From assembly GCA_963745405.1 (NCBI GenBank), contig CAVUWY010000002.1:1798001-1862000 (forward strand): a stretch of DNA of 64,000 nucleotides, in the 5' to 3' direction. The first letter of the stretch is position 1. Each line of letters begins with the position of its first letter. A program made the translations under genes and the position numbers. Source of the DNA: C-114 sp963745405. GTDB taxonomy: Bacteria > Chloroflexota > Limnocylindria > Limnocylindrales > CSP1-4. Below are positions 23,435 through 31,651 of this stretch, piece after piece. The notes beneath the pieces were generated by a model. It was given only the letters and a program-made list of their open reading frames with translations, did not search any database and was not told where the DNA came from.

Positions 23435-26232
23435 TTACGCGGCGGCCGCGATCGAGGCCGTCGCAGCCGCGACCGGCTCGTCGCCGGTCCGGATCTTGAG
23501 GAGCTTGCGCACCTCCTCGACCACGATGAGCGACAGCGACACGACGATGCAGACGGCCCACTGGTCGACCGTCAGGCTCACGGTCCCGAGGAGCCGCTGC
23601 AGGAAGCCGAACTCGGTCGCCAGGATGATCGTCAGCACCGAGAGCCCGGTCGCGAGGAGGAGCGGGCGGTTGCCGAGGATCGACCCACCGAACAGCGACT
23701 CGTCCTCGTCCGCGGTCTCCAGGGAGGAGAAGAGACGGAAGAGCGAGAACGTCGTGACGCCCATCGTGCGAGCGATCACGTCGCCGAAGTTGGCGCTTCC
23801 CCACGCGAGCACGCCGAGCGTGCCGGCGGCCATGACCAGCCCACAGAAGACGAGCCAGGTCATGAGGCGTCGCGGGCATGATCTTCTGCTCCTTCGGCCG
23901 CGGCGGCACCTCCATCAGGCCCTCGCGCGGCTTGCCGTAGCCGAGGCCGATCGCCTGGAAGACGTTGACCGTGAAGTTGAGCCACATCGTCTGGAGCGGC
24001 AGGAACGGGATGCCGCCGAGGATGTTGAGGAGCGACGCGCCGAGGAACGTGGCGATGTACCCGAACAGGCCCGGCCATCTGGAAGCGGATGAAGCGCAGC
24101 AGGTTGTCGTACACGGCGCGCCCGAGGCCGACCGCCTTCACGATCGTCGCGTAGTTGTCGTCGGTGAGGATCATCACGGCGGCCTGCTTGGAGACCTCCG
24201 TCCCGGTGATGCCCATGGCGATGCCGATGTCGGCCTTCTTGAGGGCCGGCGCGTCGTTGACGCCGTCGCCGGTCATCCCGACGACATGGCCCTTCTTCCG
24301 CAGGATGTCGACGAGGTGGACCTTGTCCTCGGGCGACACGCGGGCGATGACGCCGATGCCGTCGATCTGGCGCATCGCCTCGTCGTCGCTCATGGCGCGG
24401 AACTCGGCACCGGTGATCGCCCGGCCCTCGATGCCGAGCTGGTGGGCGATCGCCCCGCGGTGACCGCGTGGTCGCCGGTGATCATCCGGACCTGGATGCC
24501 GGCCGCGTGCGCCTCGGCGATGGCGTCCTTGGCCGCCGGGCGCGGCGGATCGACGATGCCCGACGATCGCCAGGAGCGTCAGTCCGTCGATGGCGGGCAG
24601 CAGGTCCGCGTTCGGATCGAAGGTGGCCGGATCGAAGTCCTTCTGGCCGGTCGCCATGACCCGCAGGCCCATGCGTGCCGAGCCGCTCGTTCTCGGCGAG
24701 GTAGCTGTCGCGGACCTGGGCGATCGGGACCTCGGCTCCCGTCCGGCCCGAGGACGCCGACCGCACGGGCGAGGAGCTGGTCCGGGGCTCCCTTGATGTA
24801 GCCGCGGATGACGTCCTTGCCGCTGGCATCGGTCATCTCGTGGAAGGTGGCCATCATCTTGTAGGCCGCGTCGAACGGCAGGGTCGCGACGCGCGGGTAG
24901 CGCTCGCGAGTGAGCGCCGGATCGACACCGCCCTTCGCGGCGAGGACGACGAGCGCGCCCTCGGTCGGATCGCCGACGAGCCCGCCGTCGCGGACCTCGG
25001 CGTCGGCGCAGAGCGCCATCGGCAGCAGGTACTGCTCGAGCGGGACGTCGGGCTGGCCACCCGCATGGCTGATCTGACCGGTCGTGGAGTAACCGTCCCC
25101 GGAGATCGCATAGCGACCGCTCGTCGTGGCCATCTGGACGGCGGTCATCTGGTTGAGGGTGAGCGTCCCGGTCTTGTCGGAGTTGAGCGCGGACGTGGAA
25201 CCGAGCGTCTCGACCGAGCGGAGGCGCTTCATGATGGCGCCCGCCCCGGCGAGTGTCTGCGAACCCTTCGACAGGATGGCCGTGACGACTGCGGGCAGGG
25301 CCGTCGGGATGGCCGCGACCGCGAAGGCGACCGCGCTCAGGAACAGCTCCTGGGGCTGGACGCCGCGGTACAGTCCAAGGCCGATCGATACGACGAGCGC
25401 GATGCCGGCGATGACGAGGATCTGGTTCGTCAGCGCGTCGAGCTGCTTCGTCAGCGGGGTCTTCTCGACCGTCGTCGCCTGGAGCATCCCGCTGATGTGG
25501 CCGACTTCGGTTGCCATCCCGGTGGTGACGACGAGGACGGTGCCCGCGCCCCGGGTGACCTGGCAGTTCATGAAGGCCATGTCGATGCGATCACCGAGCG
25601 CGGCGTCAGCGGCGACGGCGTCGACCTGCTTTGGCGTGGGGACGCTCTCGCCGGTCAGGGCGGATTCGTCGATCTCGAGGGTCGCAGCCGATAGGATCCG
25701 GGCGTCGGCCGGGACGAGGTCGCCCGCCTCGATGTTGACGATGTCGCCGGGGACGAGCTGGTCCATCGGGATCTCGGTCAGATCGCCGTCGCGCCGGACC
25801 TTGGCTTTGACCACCATCATGCTCTGGAGCGCCGAGGCGCTTGCCTCCGCCTTGCCTTCTTGGTTCATCGCCATCCAGGCGTTGAACAGCGGTGAGCAGG
25901 AGCAGGAACACGCCGGTGTAGAACTGGCCCGGCAGGAACAAGCAGACGACACCGGCCACGAGGAGAACGATCTGCATCGGGTCCGCGTACTGCCGTGCGA
26001 ACTGCTGCCACTTCGAGACCGTCTTCGCCTCGGCGAAGCCATTGGGCCCGTACGTCGCACGTCGCGTCTCGGCCTCGGCGGACGTCAGGCCGGCGCCGAT
26101 GGTGACGCCCTGAGCGACGAGCGCGTCCTCGGCGCTCAGCGCGTACCAGACGGGCGTTCCGCCGGACGATGCCGTCGCTCCTGACCCTGTTGCGGCCGCC
26201 GGCTCCGGTGCCTGAACGAACACGTCTGTCAC
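23435..26232 (-). pseudogene. Cation-transporting P-type ATPase, seven to eight frame breaks
   Basis: A P2-like ATPase of about 930 aa if repaired. The GTG at 26232 has GGAGGAG upstream. In order: N-terminal cation ATPase domain (TSAEAETRRATYGPNGFAEA), actuator ALTGESVPTPKQ, M4 motif AAIPTALPAVVTAI, phosphorylation DKTGTLTLNQM, nucleotide site FHEM..KGAPDQL, hinge TGDGVNDAPALKKAD, and C-terminal helices (FTVNVFQAIGLGYGKPREGL). Reading needs single-base changes near 25895, 24750, 24677, 24557, 24452, 24074 and 23873. Several fall beside short G/C runs. No in-frame stop interrupts the segments and every key motif is intact, which favours assembly indels over decay. Substrate unknown; Ca2+/Mn2+/H+-type is possible. 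Confidence 0.8.
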
Positions 26233-26509
26233 GTTGATCTCCTCCGCGGGTTGGCGGTCGTCGCGAACCTCGCTCTTGTCGAACGTATCGAGAGCCCAGC
26301 GGGTTGTGGCCCCGCTCATCGATGTCCTCAGCCGGCTCCGGACTCTCCCATCCGGAGGCTCACGCCGGGCCATCCGGTCTTGCTCACGATACGACGGGGA
26401 CGTGAGCCCCGACGCCGTCCTTGCGGCGCCACGTGAACGTCCCCCGCGGTGGAGGCTGAGTCGATCCCGGTCGCGGATTCGGGGCGTGAGCTTCCCCGCG
26501 ATCGGGTGC

Positions 26510-26775
26510 CCATGCGACACCCGCGACGGCCCCGGGCCCGACGGCGATGTCGTCGCCAGTCGTCGGAATTCGGCGTTCGCGATGAGGAAGCGGCGCCGAT
26601 CCCTGTCGGGTGTCGCCGACCCTGCCGGCGGCTGCCGACGACCTTGGACTGACTCAGCGGACCAGCCGGCATGCGCGGACCCGGCCGCTCCCCCTATCGG
26701 TCTCGAAGGCAGGAGAGTTCGGAGAGCGACCAGGCCCACGACGATCGCGATGAGGGAGCTCACGACCGCTGGACC
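26510..26775 (-). pseudogene. Internally deleted remnant of a molybdopterin oxidoreductase gene
   Basis: The minus strand encodes VVGLVALRTLLP...DRDRRRFLIANAEF, parallel to VGVGLVALRTLLRF...DWDRRRFLIASAGT of the intact gene at 38363-40021. Nucleotides 26571-26770 align with about 39401-39600 at roughly three-quarters identity by eye. Immediately beside this, 26511-26563 matches 38623-38675 from the gene's far C-terminal part, so about 700 bases between the two are missing. The remnant sits upstream of the P-type ATPase start, in a stretch without other genes up to 27068. Confidence 0.6.
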
Positions 26776-26851
26776 GACCCGGCCAGAAACCGACCACTTG
26801 GTTGGAGCTGCCACCTTCGATGCGATGGCTGCCTGACCCCCGGCCGCGGGC

Positions 26852-26899
26852 TTTTGCGCTCCGTCCGGTAGCCACCGAGCCGGTCGATCGAGCGCAAAA
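26852..26899. repeat. 10-bp perfect inverted repeat
   Basis: TTTTGCGCTC at 26852-26861 and GAGCGCAAAA at 26890-26899 are exact reverse complements separated by 28 bases. There is no flanking duplication or transposase. It could be a hairpin or the end of a lost small element, and it falls between the oxidoreductase remnant and the XRE operon. The surrounding 26776-27068 holds no recognisable gene. Confidence 0.5.
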
Positions 26900-27068
26900 C
26901 CTCACGCTTCGCTCGTCCAGGGCACGCTGCGGGCCCTACGCAAAGGCGCGCGGGCTCCGGAGGTCGACGCTGAATCAGGCGGAGAGCAACGCATGTCTCC
27001 AATCGACGTTGTTCCGGCTGGCACCGGTTGTAGCCGCGATCGCCGTGGGCGGGGTCTGTAAAGCGGAC

Positions 27069-27097
27069 TTGACATGACGCCTGTGTCAAGGTAACTT
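27069..27097 (+). promoter_or_regulatory. Promoter with overlapping palindrome TTGACA-N9-TGTCAA (XRE operon)
   Basis: TTGACA (27069-27074) is both a consensus -35 box and the left arm of a perfect 6-base inverted repeat whose right arm is TGTCAA (27084-27089). A -10-like TAACTT follows at 27092-27097, with 17-base spacing. Transcription would begin at or beside the GTG at 27104, giving a leaderless mRNA. A palindrome covering -35 and spacer is a natural autorepression site for the XRE protein encoded next. Confidence 0.6.
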
Positions 27098-27103
27098 TCC
27101 ATC

Positions 27104-27307
27104 GTGCTGAATGACGTGCGGACGCTGCGGACCGAGTCGGGCCTCCGCCAGGAGGACCTCGCGCGGGCGATGAAAGTCTCGCGCCAGACGATCAACGCGA
27201 TCGAGACGGGTCGCTACCTGCCGTCACTGCCACTCGCGATCGCACTCGCCCGATTCTTCGGGCGGCCGGTAGAGGAGCTTTTCCATGGAGACGACGTTGG
27301 GCGCTAG
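27104..27307 (+). CDS. Small XRE-family HTH regulator
   Basis: 67 aa consisting of little more than one Cro/CI-type helix-turn-helix: RTLRTESGLRQEDLARAMKV, SRQTINAIETGRYLPSLPLA, then FFGRPVEELF. This matches the YozG-like/DUF2178-associated regulators. The GTG at 27104 is probably the first mRNA codon. The 3' end overlaps the next gene by 23 bases. Regulators of this size are commonly paired with a small membrane protein, as here. Confidence 0.92.
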   Translation: MLNDVRTLRTESGLRQEDLARAMKVSRQTINAIETGRYLPSLPLAIALARFFGRPVEELFHGDDVGR

Positions 27308-27674
27308 GTGGTCCGTCCCGCTGATCGGGATCGCATCGGGGCTCCTGCTCTTCGCGGCATCCGCGATCGGCGGCCAGGCCCTCCTCGGACTCGGGATGCT
27401 CGCGATCATGGTCATCTACAGCGTGGCCGTCGTCGGCCTGTCAGGCCGCAGCGAGACCGCCGGGATCCTCGCGGGCCGCCCGGCCGACGAACGACTCGCC
27501 TCGTTCAATATCGTGGCGACCGCCGTGGCCGGCACCGTTGCTGTCGCCGTCGCGATCGCCGGCTTCCTGCTTTCGATCGCCCGCGGCGAGAGCGGCATGG
27601 ACTACGCGGTTGTGGCGGCAGCCGCGGGGATCGCCTATCTCGCCGCGATCGGCTGGCTGCGTTGGCGCGGCTGA
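27285..27674 (+). CDS. Small membrane protein paired with the XRE regulator
   Basis: 129 aa with four predicted helices: about 10-27 (VPLIGIASGLLLFAASAIGG), 33-52, 75-97 and 107-126. The central cytoplasmic loop SGRSETAGILAGRPADERLA carries the pattern GRPADER that recurs in DUF2178-type membrane proteins next to XRE regulators. It is translationally coupled to the regulator by a 23-base overlap. It may sense membrane or ligand state for the regulator, but the family has no assigned activity. Confidence 0.82.
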   Translation: METTLGARWSVPLIGIASGLLLFAASAIGGQALLGLGMLAIMVIYSVAVVGLSGRSETAGILAGRPADERLASFNIVATAVAGTVAVAVAIAGFLLSIARGESGMDYAVVAAAAGIAYLAAIGWLRWRG

Positions 27675-27700
27675 AGACCCGACATGAGCCGATACGACCG

Positions 27701-28084
27701 ATGATCGCCATCGTCCGCGAACACAACCGACTGAACGGTTATCGGTTCTCGCTCGTCGAGTACGGGGCGATCGCGCTGGGCATGAGCGTGCTCGTCGCGT
27801 ACTACATGGCGTCGGCGCGCTGGTTCGATGCCGCTGGCTGGCTCGGCATCGTCGCGAACTTCGCGGTCATCGCCGGTCATGCCCTGGCAGCGATCCGATC
27901 CGGAGCCGTCGATGACGGGACCCTGCCGCTCCGGCGACGGACCTTCCGCGAGGAAGTCGCGCGGCATTCCCCCGGCATTGGGAGACGGACGTCGCTTCTC
28001 ATCGCGACTCAATGCGTCCCGTTCCTGCTCGCGACGAGCGTCGTCGCCGAGCGCCTGTCGATAGCGGCCGGGCCGACCGAGTAG
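27701..28084 (+). CDS. Small membrane protein, unknown
   Basis: 127 aa, 26 bases after the previous gene and probably its operon partner. Two to three hydrophobic helices are seen: LVEYGAIALGMSVLVAYYMA, AAGWLGIVANFAVIAGHALA and a last one, SLLIATQCVPFLLATSVVAE. A charged loop (LPLRRRTFREEVARHSPGIG) lies between the second and third. I do not recognise a family. The frame is open much further upstream, but that part overlaps the previous gene in another frame. Confidence 0.7.
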   Translation: MIAIVREHNRLNGYRFSLVEYGAIALGMSVLVAYYMASARWFDAAGWLGIVANFAVIAGHALAAIRSGAVDDGTLPLRRRTFREEVARHSPGIGRRTSLLIATQCVPFLLATSVVAERLSIAAGPTE

Positions 28085-28097
28085 GTGGCTCCTGTAC

Positions 28098-28157
28098 CTG
28101 CTTGGGAGGCAGACACTCTGCCAGCTGAGTCACTCCCGCTCGGGGAGGCCCCGAGTC
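28098..28157 (-). pseudogene. Truncated duplicate of tRNA-Gly (5' half plus 5' flank)
   Basis: On the minus strand 28139-28098 reads GCGGGAGTGACTCAGCTGGC, then AGAGTGTCTGCCTCCCAAGC, the 5' half of the tRNA-Gly at 5320 with only two or three changes and still with CCC in the anticodon position. Similarity continues upstream into the flank (CTCGGGGAGGCCCCGAGTCC against CTCGGGAGGTGCCGAGTCTA). Past the anticodon arm the copy is unrelated, with no T arm or acceptor 3' strand. It directly follows the stop at 28084. Confidence 0.85.
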
Positions 28158-28263
28158 CAGCCGCACCGAGTCGCGACCGCTCAACGATCGGAAGGTCGTT
28201 GCCGGGGTGACGTTACGGTGAGTTACGCTGGGCGGCTGGGGACGGGCATGAGTGGAGGAAACG

Positions 28264-28722
28264 ATGGCTGACGCCGGCGGTCGAACCCTCGTCGAGCGCT
28301 TCGCGAGGGCCATCGAGGCGAAAGACTTCGATGTGCAGGCGTCGCTGTTCGCCGACGACTTCATCGAAGAAATGCCGCAGTCGGGCGAACGAACCCGTGG
28401 CAAGGCGAACTGGCTCGCGGTTCAGCGCAACTATCCCGGTGGCGTCGGGACGGTCGAGCCGAGCAGCGCCCGACTCGTCGGGTCGGAGGACCGTTGGGTG
28501 GCCACCCCGTCCTTCACCATGCTGCGGATCGAGGGGTCCGGCGACGTCTACACGTACGTCGGAAGCGTCCTGTACTCGAACGGCCAGACGTGGCAGATGA
28601 TCGCCGTCATCGAGCTCCGCGCGGGGAAGATCGCGAAGATGACAACGTGGTACGCACCGCCATTCGATGCCCCGGATTGGCGGGCTCCATTCGTCGAGCG
28701 CTTTCCGGGACTGAGCGCCTAG
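28264..28722 (+). CDS. SnoaL-like nuclear-transport-factor-2 fold protein
   Basis: 152 aa. The SnoaL/NTF2 pattern is an N-terminal helix (LVERFARAIEAKDFDVQASLFADDFIEE, positions about 9-36), a strand with GKANWLAVQRNYPGG, then strands WVATPSFTMLRI and WQMIAVIELRAGKIAKMTTW, ending in FVERFPGLSA. The fold serves both enzymes and ligand-binding proteins, and no catalytic residues can be assigned. GGAGGA lies directly before the ATG at 28264, so I prefer it over the in-frame GTG at 28252. A single gene just after the tRNA-Gly fragment. Confidence 0.8.
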   Translation: MADAGGRTLVERFARAIEAKDFDVQASLFADDFIEEMPQSGERTRGKANWLAVQRNYPGGVGTVEPSSARLVGSEDRWVATPSFTMLRIEGSGDVYTYVGSVLYSNGQTWQMIAVIELRAGKIAKMTTWYAPPFDAPDWRAPFVERFPGLSA

Positions 28723-28824
28723 TCGATCGAGCGGGCCAGAGGCGTCGGCGCAACGTCTGCTCGGCTTCGGCAGCTCGCTCCTGAGGCCCCGACTCTCGCA
28801 GCGGCCGGCGAGCCTAGGCGAGCC

Positions 28825-28856
28825 CGACTTCCTGCCCGCTCGGCAGACATGCGCCG
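28825..28856. repeat. Hairpin-family copy
   Basis: CCGACTTCCTGCCCGCTCGG followed by CAGACATGCGCCGC keeps the CTGCC...GGCAGACA core. It lies in the 169-base gap between two convergent genes with stops at 28722 and 28892. Confidence 0.5.
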
Positions 28857-28891
28857 CTTGGGCGCGAGCCTGGTCGAAGCGCCGCGACCGG

Positions 28892-29503
28892 TCACTCGGT
28901 CGGGGCAGGCCCACTCGCCGGGATCGTCACGGACGCGACGATGGTCGCCAGGGACATCTCACTCGAGGACATGTCCCCTCCGGCGATACACGCGTCGATC
29001 GCCAGCCAGCCGTACCAACCAGGGACCGTCGGCACGACGAAACGGATGGACTCGGTCCCGCCGATCGCAGCGCACGCAGGATCGGCCGCCCCGCTGATCC
29101 GTCGGGCGGGAATCACGCCGACCGTGGTCGGATCGCCGCCGGACGGCGCCCTTGATCCCGGCATCCCGTACCCGCGCACTGCGATGACGATGCCGCCGGG
29201 AACGGTGGTGGCGACCGGCCACGGGTAGCACGTGCCACCAGCGGCGGTCGTCTGGCATTCGCTCGGTAAGCCACCGGGGCTCAGGAAGACGCTGGTCCAG
29301 TTGCCGCTCGGGTTCGGCGCCACCCGCTGCACGTGCCAGGTCGACGGGACTGCCAGGCTCACGAGCCCGGCGTCGACCTGCTGGGTCGCAGGCCCCGCCG
29401 GGGTCGCGGGAACCGACCTCGAACCGCCCGTCTGCGTCGACCCACAGGCAGAGACGAGCAGGAAGGCGCAGGCGACGCTGACCGCGACACGCTTGTCGAT
29501 CAT
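28892..29503 (-). CDS. Putative lipoprotein of unknown function
   Basis: 203 aa. The N-terminus MIDKRVAVSVACAFLLVSAC is a signal peptide with lipobox LVSAC, followed by a Gly/Ser/Pro-rich linker. The mature domain has beta-type segments LVSLAVPSTWHVQRVAPNP and four cysteines (SECQ, GTCYPW, PACAA, DACIAG) that could form two disulfides. A C-terminal hydrophobic strand is followed by PASGPAPTE. An upstream extension of the frame to 29656 is Arg/Gly-rich and was dropped. No known domain is recognised. Confidence 0.75.
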   Translation of the reverse strand: MIDKRVAVSVACAFLLVSACGSTQTGGSRSVPATPAGPATQQVDAGLVSLAVPSTWHVQRVAPNPSGNWTSVFLSPGGLPSECQTTAAGGTCYPWPVATTVPGGIVIAVRGYGMPGSRAPSGGDPTTVGVIPARRISGAADPACAAIGGTESIRFVVPTVPGWYGWLAIDACIAGGDMSSSEMSLATIVASVTIPASGPAPTE

Positions 29504-29650
29504 GAGAGACCTCGCGCGATTCCGAATTGGGCGACCATCACCCTGACGCGGAGATCGACCACCGGGTTCCCGGACCACACCTGAACCACCGACCCCGGCG
29601 CTCCGAACCTGCGGGTCTTGGGGCCGACCAACGTCGACGTCCTCGGAGGG

Positions 29651-29680
29651 CGACATCCTGCTGGTTGCGGGGCCGAATGT
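29651..29680. repeat. Weak hairpin-family copy
   Basis: CGACATCCTGCTGGTTGCGG continues GGCCGAATGT. It keeps the left arm, with a partial right arm (GAATGT as in the 10061 copy). It lies between divergent genes starting at 29503 and 29831, and the rest of that 327-base gap holds only the operator at 29783. Confidence 0.35.
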
Positions 29681-29782
29681 AGTGCTGGATGCCTTGGGCC
29701 GTCCCGATTGAGTGGCCGCTTGACATTCGCCTCTGGAAATGAGGCCGAATGGCCCGGGACTGCCCGCCTCCCGCCGCCCTTT

Positions 29783-29805
29783 ACTGATACCGGTCTGGTA
29801 TCAGT
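29783..29805. promoter_or_regulatory. Perfect 9-bp palindrome upstream of the NirK-like gene
   Basis: ACTGATACC (29783-29791) and GGTATCAGT (29797-29805) are exact reverse complements around GGTCT, 26 bases before the copper-protein ATG. The gene after the copper protein encodes an Rrf2-family regulator with three cysteines; relatives such as NsrR repress nitrite reductase genes through similar palindromes. The match to that regulator is inference; the palindrome is seen directly. Confidence 0.65.
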
Positions 29806-29830
29806 TTAGAAACCACGGAGGGATCCTTCG

Positions 29831-30970
29831 ATGACGCAGTCAGCCGGGTCGATCGAATCGCGATCGATCCCCACGACGAAGAGAGAGCTCTTGACCCGTC
29901 GCGCACTCCTTCGGAGCGGCGGTCTGGTTGCCAGCGGCGTCGGAGCAACAGCGATCCTGGCAGCCTGCTCGGCGACGAAGACCGGGTGGACTTTCCAACC
30001 GCCCGCTGCAGCCGCAGCGATGGCACCGGATCCGTCCGCGGCGGCGCTGGCGTCGTCGGCGCCGGCCGCGAGTGTGGTCGCCTCGGCGATGCCGATGCAG
30101 TCGGCGTCCGTTCTTCCAGTCGCCGACGCCCACGACCCGAGCCCTGCCGATTTCGCCGTCCCGCCGCCGTACCGCCCGGTTAGCACCAGTCCGATCGTCT
30201 TCGAGCTCACCTCCAACGATGGACCGGGCGAGACCATCCTGATCTCGGCCAACCCGGCGACCGCCTACCAGTCGATGAACTTCGGCCGCCAGGTGCCCGC
30301 ACCGACGCTGCGGGTGACTGAAGGCGACACCGTCCACTTCACCCTCACCAACCAGGGCCAGATGCCGCACTCGATCGACTTCCACGCGGCGCAGGTCGCC
30401 TGGAGCAAGGACTACCAGGAGGTCGCGCCGGGCGCCTCCGCCGGCTTTGACTGGACCGCCTCGTATCCGGGCGTGTTCATGTACCACTGCGGCGCGGCGC
30501 CCGTGCTGATGCACATGGCCGACGGGATGTACGGCGCCGTCATCGTCGACCCGAAGGGTGGTCGGCCGGCGGCCCGCGAGTACCTCCTCGTCCAGAGCGA
30601 GTTCTACGGTTCCGGCGGCGAGTACAGCAAGATGCTGAGCGCGCCGCCCGACTTTGTCGTCTTCAACGGCCAGGCGAACCGCTACAAGGCGACGCCGCTG
30701 ACAGCGACCGCCGGCGAGCTCGTCCGCATCTTCATCGTGAACGCCGGCCCGAACTCGTCCTCCGCGTTCCACGTGATCGGCGCCTTGTTCTCCCACGTCG
30801 AGGCCGACGGCAACCCGGCGAACCGCCGGGCATGCGGCAGACGATCGACATCCCGCCCGGCGACGGCGCCCTCGTCGAGTTGACGTTCGCCAGCCGGGTT
30901 CGTACCCGTTCGTCACCCATCGCTTCTGCGATGCTTCGAAGGGCGCGCTCGGCCTGTTCAAGGTCAGCTG
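29831..30970 (+). CDS. NirK-like two-domain multicopper oxidase, Tat lipoprotein (two frame breaks near the end)
   Basis: An exported cupredoxin enzyme. The N-terminus has a Tat motif TRRALLRSGG and lipobox AILAAC, then a 110-residue Ala/Ser/Pro linker. Copper ligands are visible: MPHSIDFHAAQ (type 1 and 2 His), YHCGAAPVLMHMADGMYG (type 2 His, type 1 Cys, His, Met) and AFHVIGALFSHVE in domain two. This layout matches copper nitrite reductase. Two single-base deletions near 30823 and 30890 must be repaired to read PPGMRQTIDIPPGDGALVEL and then GSYPFVTHRFCDASKGALGL to the stop at 30970. Without repair the frame ends at 30883. Activity other than nitrite reduction is possible. Confidence 0.82.
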
Positions 30971-31002
30971 AACCGATCGCTGCCACAGAGAAGGGACATC
31001 AG

Positions 31003-31488
31003 GTGCGGCTCGAGCTGACCCGGCGAGGCGACTATGCCGTCCGCGCGATGCTCGCCCTCGCGCGCGCCGCCGAGGCATCTTCGATAGCAGGGATACCTCC
31101 GAACGGCCGGCTGAGCGCGGCACGGATCGCCGCCGTGGAAGGCATACCGCCCCGGATCCTGCCGAGCGTCATGGTCCGCCTCGTGCGAGCCGGCCTCGTC
31201 ACGGCGGAGACCGGTCGAGCGGGCGGCTACCGCCTGGCTCGTCGCGCGGATCAGATCAACCTGCTCGACGTCATCGAGGCCGTCGAGGGCGACACTCGCC
31301 GGCGGGTCTGCATCTTGCGGGGTGGGCCCTGTCTCGCAAACGGGCAGTGCGTCGTCCACTCCACGTTCTTCGCGGCGCAGGAGGCGCTCCGTAGCTCACT
31401 TGCGGCGTCGACACTGGCCGGCGCTCTCGATCACGTAACCAGTACTCGTCGACCGTCTCATTTGAATGCGAAATGGTCGCGGAGGTGA
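31003..31488 (+). CDS. Rrf2-family Fe-S transcriptional regulator (NsrR/IscR-like)
   Basis: 161 aa. The start LELTRRGDYAVRAMLALARA is classic Rrf2 HTH, followed by AAVEGIPPRILPSVMVRLVR and GGYRLARRADQINLLDVIEA. The cluster motif is CILRGGPCLANGQC (C-x6-C-x5-C), then H, so it probably binds an Fe-S cluster that senses NO or redox state. The GTG at 31003 has GAAGGG upstream. It follows the copper protein by 32 bases and likely shares its operon and palindromic operator, a nitrosative-stress feedback loop by inference. Confidence 0.92.
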   Translation: MRLELTRRGDYAVRAMLALARAAEASSIAGIPPNGRLSAARIAAVEGIPPRILPSVMVRLVRAGLVTAETGRAGGYRLARRADQINLLDVIEAVEGDTRRRVCILRGGPCLANGQCVVHSTFFAAQEALRSSLAASTLAGALDHVTSTRRPSHLNAKWSRR

Positions 31489-31651
31489 ATTGTCGGGGTT
31501 GATCGATCTCGATGATCGGACGGTTGCGGCCACGAGCCCGACATTCGAGGCCACCGTCGGATGTGGACGGTGGCCGCTCAAGACCGCTACAGGGAAGGCC
31601 AGGATCGCCAGATCCAGCCAACCTCCTGCTTGCCTGATAAGTCCGTCTCTG

